DNA of 24,078 nucleotides. Source: Balneolia bacterium. Lineage in GTDB: Bacteria > Bacteroidota > Rhodothermia > Balneolales > Cyclonatronaceae. The notes under the pieces were generated by a model. The model saw nothing but the letters and a program-made list of their open reading frames with translations, ran no database searches and had not been told where the DNA came from. Location of the stretch: the NCBI GenBank assembly GCA_003567135.1, contig PXAI01000151.1:1-24078 (forward strand), written 5' to 3'. The translations under genes were made by a program, and so were the position numbers. Within the stretch, counting starts at the first letter, position 1, and each line of letters opens with the position of its first letter. This document shows, one piece after another, positions 23,909 to 24,078 of the stretch.

Positions 23909-23939
23909 CCAATATAAAAAAAGCATCTTTTTAAATTGG
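23909..23939. repeat. A/T-rich inverted repeat upstream of the RsbW-like gene
   Basis: CCAATATAAAAAAAG (23909-23923) and CTTTTTAAATTGG (23927-23939) form an imperfect inverted repeat around a CAT loop, with one mismatch and two unpaired A. It lies in the 54-base gap between the dehydrogenase end and the RsbW-like start on the - strand. It could serve as a weak terminator for the dehydrogenase, or as a control site for the RsbW-like gene. Confidence 0.4.
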
Positions 23940-23955
23940 CTTTATTTCAGAAAAA

Positions 23956-24078
23956 TCAGGCGTAGATACCGCGAAGCTTCAGCGTTTGCGCAACTTTGTC
24001 GATGGCGTAGATGTAAGCCGCCTGACGCAGCGTTACGTTGTACTCCTCATGCGTTTCAAACATTTGCTGGAAAGCCTG
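23956..24078 (-). CDS. Glu/Leu/Phe/Val dehydrogenase, C-terminal end (truncated by window)
   Basis: Forty C-terminal codons and a TGA stop (23956-23958) are visible; the rest lies beyond the window. The sequence ...YNVTLRQAAYIYAIDKVAQT LKLRGIYA (split here for length) matches the C-terminal helix of the glutamate/leucine/phenylalanine/valine dehydrogenase family, whose typical end is MRTAAYV-x-A-IERV with a final RGIY. Glutamate dehydrogenase is the most likely member for a housekeeping locus, interconverting glutamate and 2-oxoglutarate, but this piece cannot separate it from the leucine or valine enzymes. It is upstream of the RsbW-like gene on the same strand by 54 bases. Confidence 0.75.
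   Translation of the reverse strand, partial: QAFQQMFETHEEYNVTLRQAAYIYAIDKVAQTLKLRGIYA

Noticed and set aside
1..24078. tRNA, rRNA, riboswitch, insertion sequence or prophage
   Set aside because: No cloverleaf, rRNA segment, transposase or integrase, terminal inverted repeats or phage genes were seen. thiL has no THI-box-like leader in the 51 bases between the upstream terminator and its start.

Overview
The window is a dense run of chromosomal housekeeping genes from a Gram-negative bacterium of the Bacteroidota/FCB group; Balneolota or Rhodothermota is my best guess. The pointers are an exbB / small membrane gene / exbD / exbD operon, an AccD without its four zinc cysteines, an Obg without the C-terminal OCT domain, two lipoproteins with thiol-chemistry domains, and start codons that mostly have A/T-rich leaders and no Shine-Dalgarno sequence. 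groES is the exception. The taxonomy is inferred from protein features; there is no rRNA in the window.

Layout. (1) 2-1831 (+): the end of an ExbB/TolQ-type proton channel, a 106-aa three-helix membrane protein and two ExbD/TolR proteins, closed by a clear terminator. (2) 1949-2974 (+): thiL, with unusual active-site motifs. (3) 3126-5282 (+): the membrane AAA protease ftsH. (4) 5484-7224 (-): the SOS mutagenesis pair umuD-umuC. (5) 7522-9552 (+): groES-groEL, ended by a strong, probably bidirectional terminator. (6) 9714-13493 (-): purF, engB (ysxC), serA. (7) 13494-13866: a gene-free stretch holding a two-copy tandem repeat whose arms have an 8-bp period. (8) 13867-16301 (-): a TlpA-like thioredoxin lipoprotein followed by a two-domain rhodanese lipoprotein. 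(9) 16302-16530: a divergent control region rich in inverted and direct repeats. (10) 16531-18725 (+): a secreted endonuclease/exonuclease/phosphatase-family protein, then tsaB. (11) 18841-19698 (+): accD with its own terminator. (12) 19840-21970 (+): obg and dprA, overlapping by 20 bases. (13) 22056-23483 (+): an unrecognised coiled-coil protein with a likely TTG start. (14) 23485-23901 (-): an RsbW-type anti-sigma kinase-like ATPase converging on it. (15) 23956-24078 (-): the C-terminus of a Glu/Leu/Phe/Val dehydrogenase.

Functionally the window covers envelope energisation (Exb), cofactor, purine, serine and fatty-acid synthesis (ThiL, PurF, SerA, AccD), protein quality control (FtsH, GroESL), ribosome and tRNA maturation (Obg, EngB, TsaB), DNA damage and uptake (UmuDC, DprA) and extracytoplasmic thiol chemistry. 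I see no prophage, insertion sequence, CRISPR array, tRNA or rRNA. No clearly new multigene system is visible. The most interesting items are the altered ThiL motifs, the repeat-rich 16302-16530 control region, the 8-bp-period repeat at 13661-13860, and the unknown coiled-coil gene facing the lone RsbW-like ATPase.
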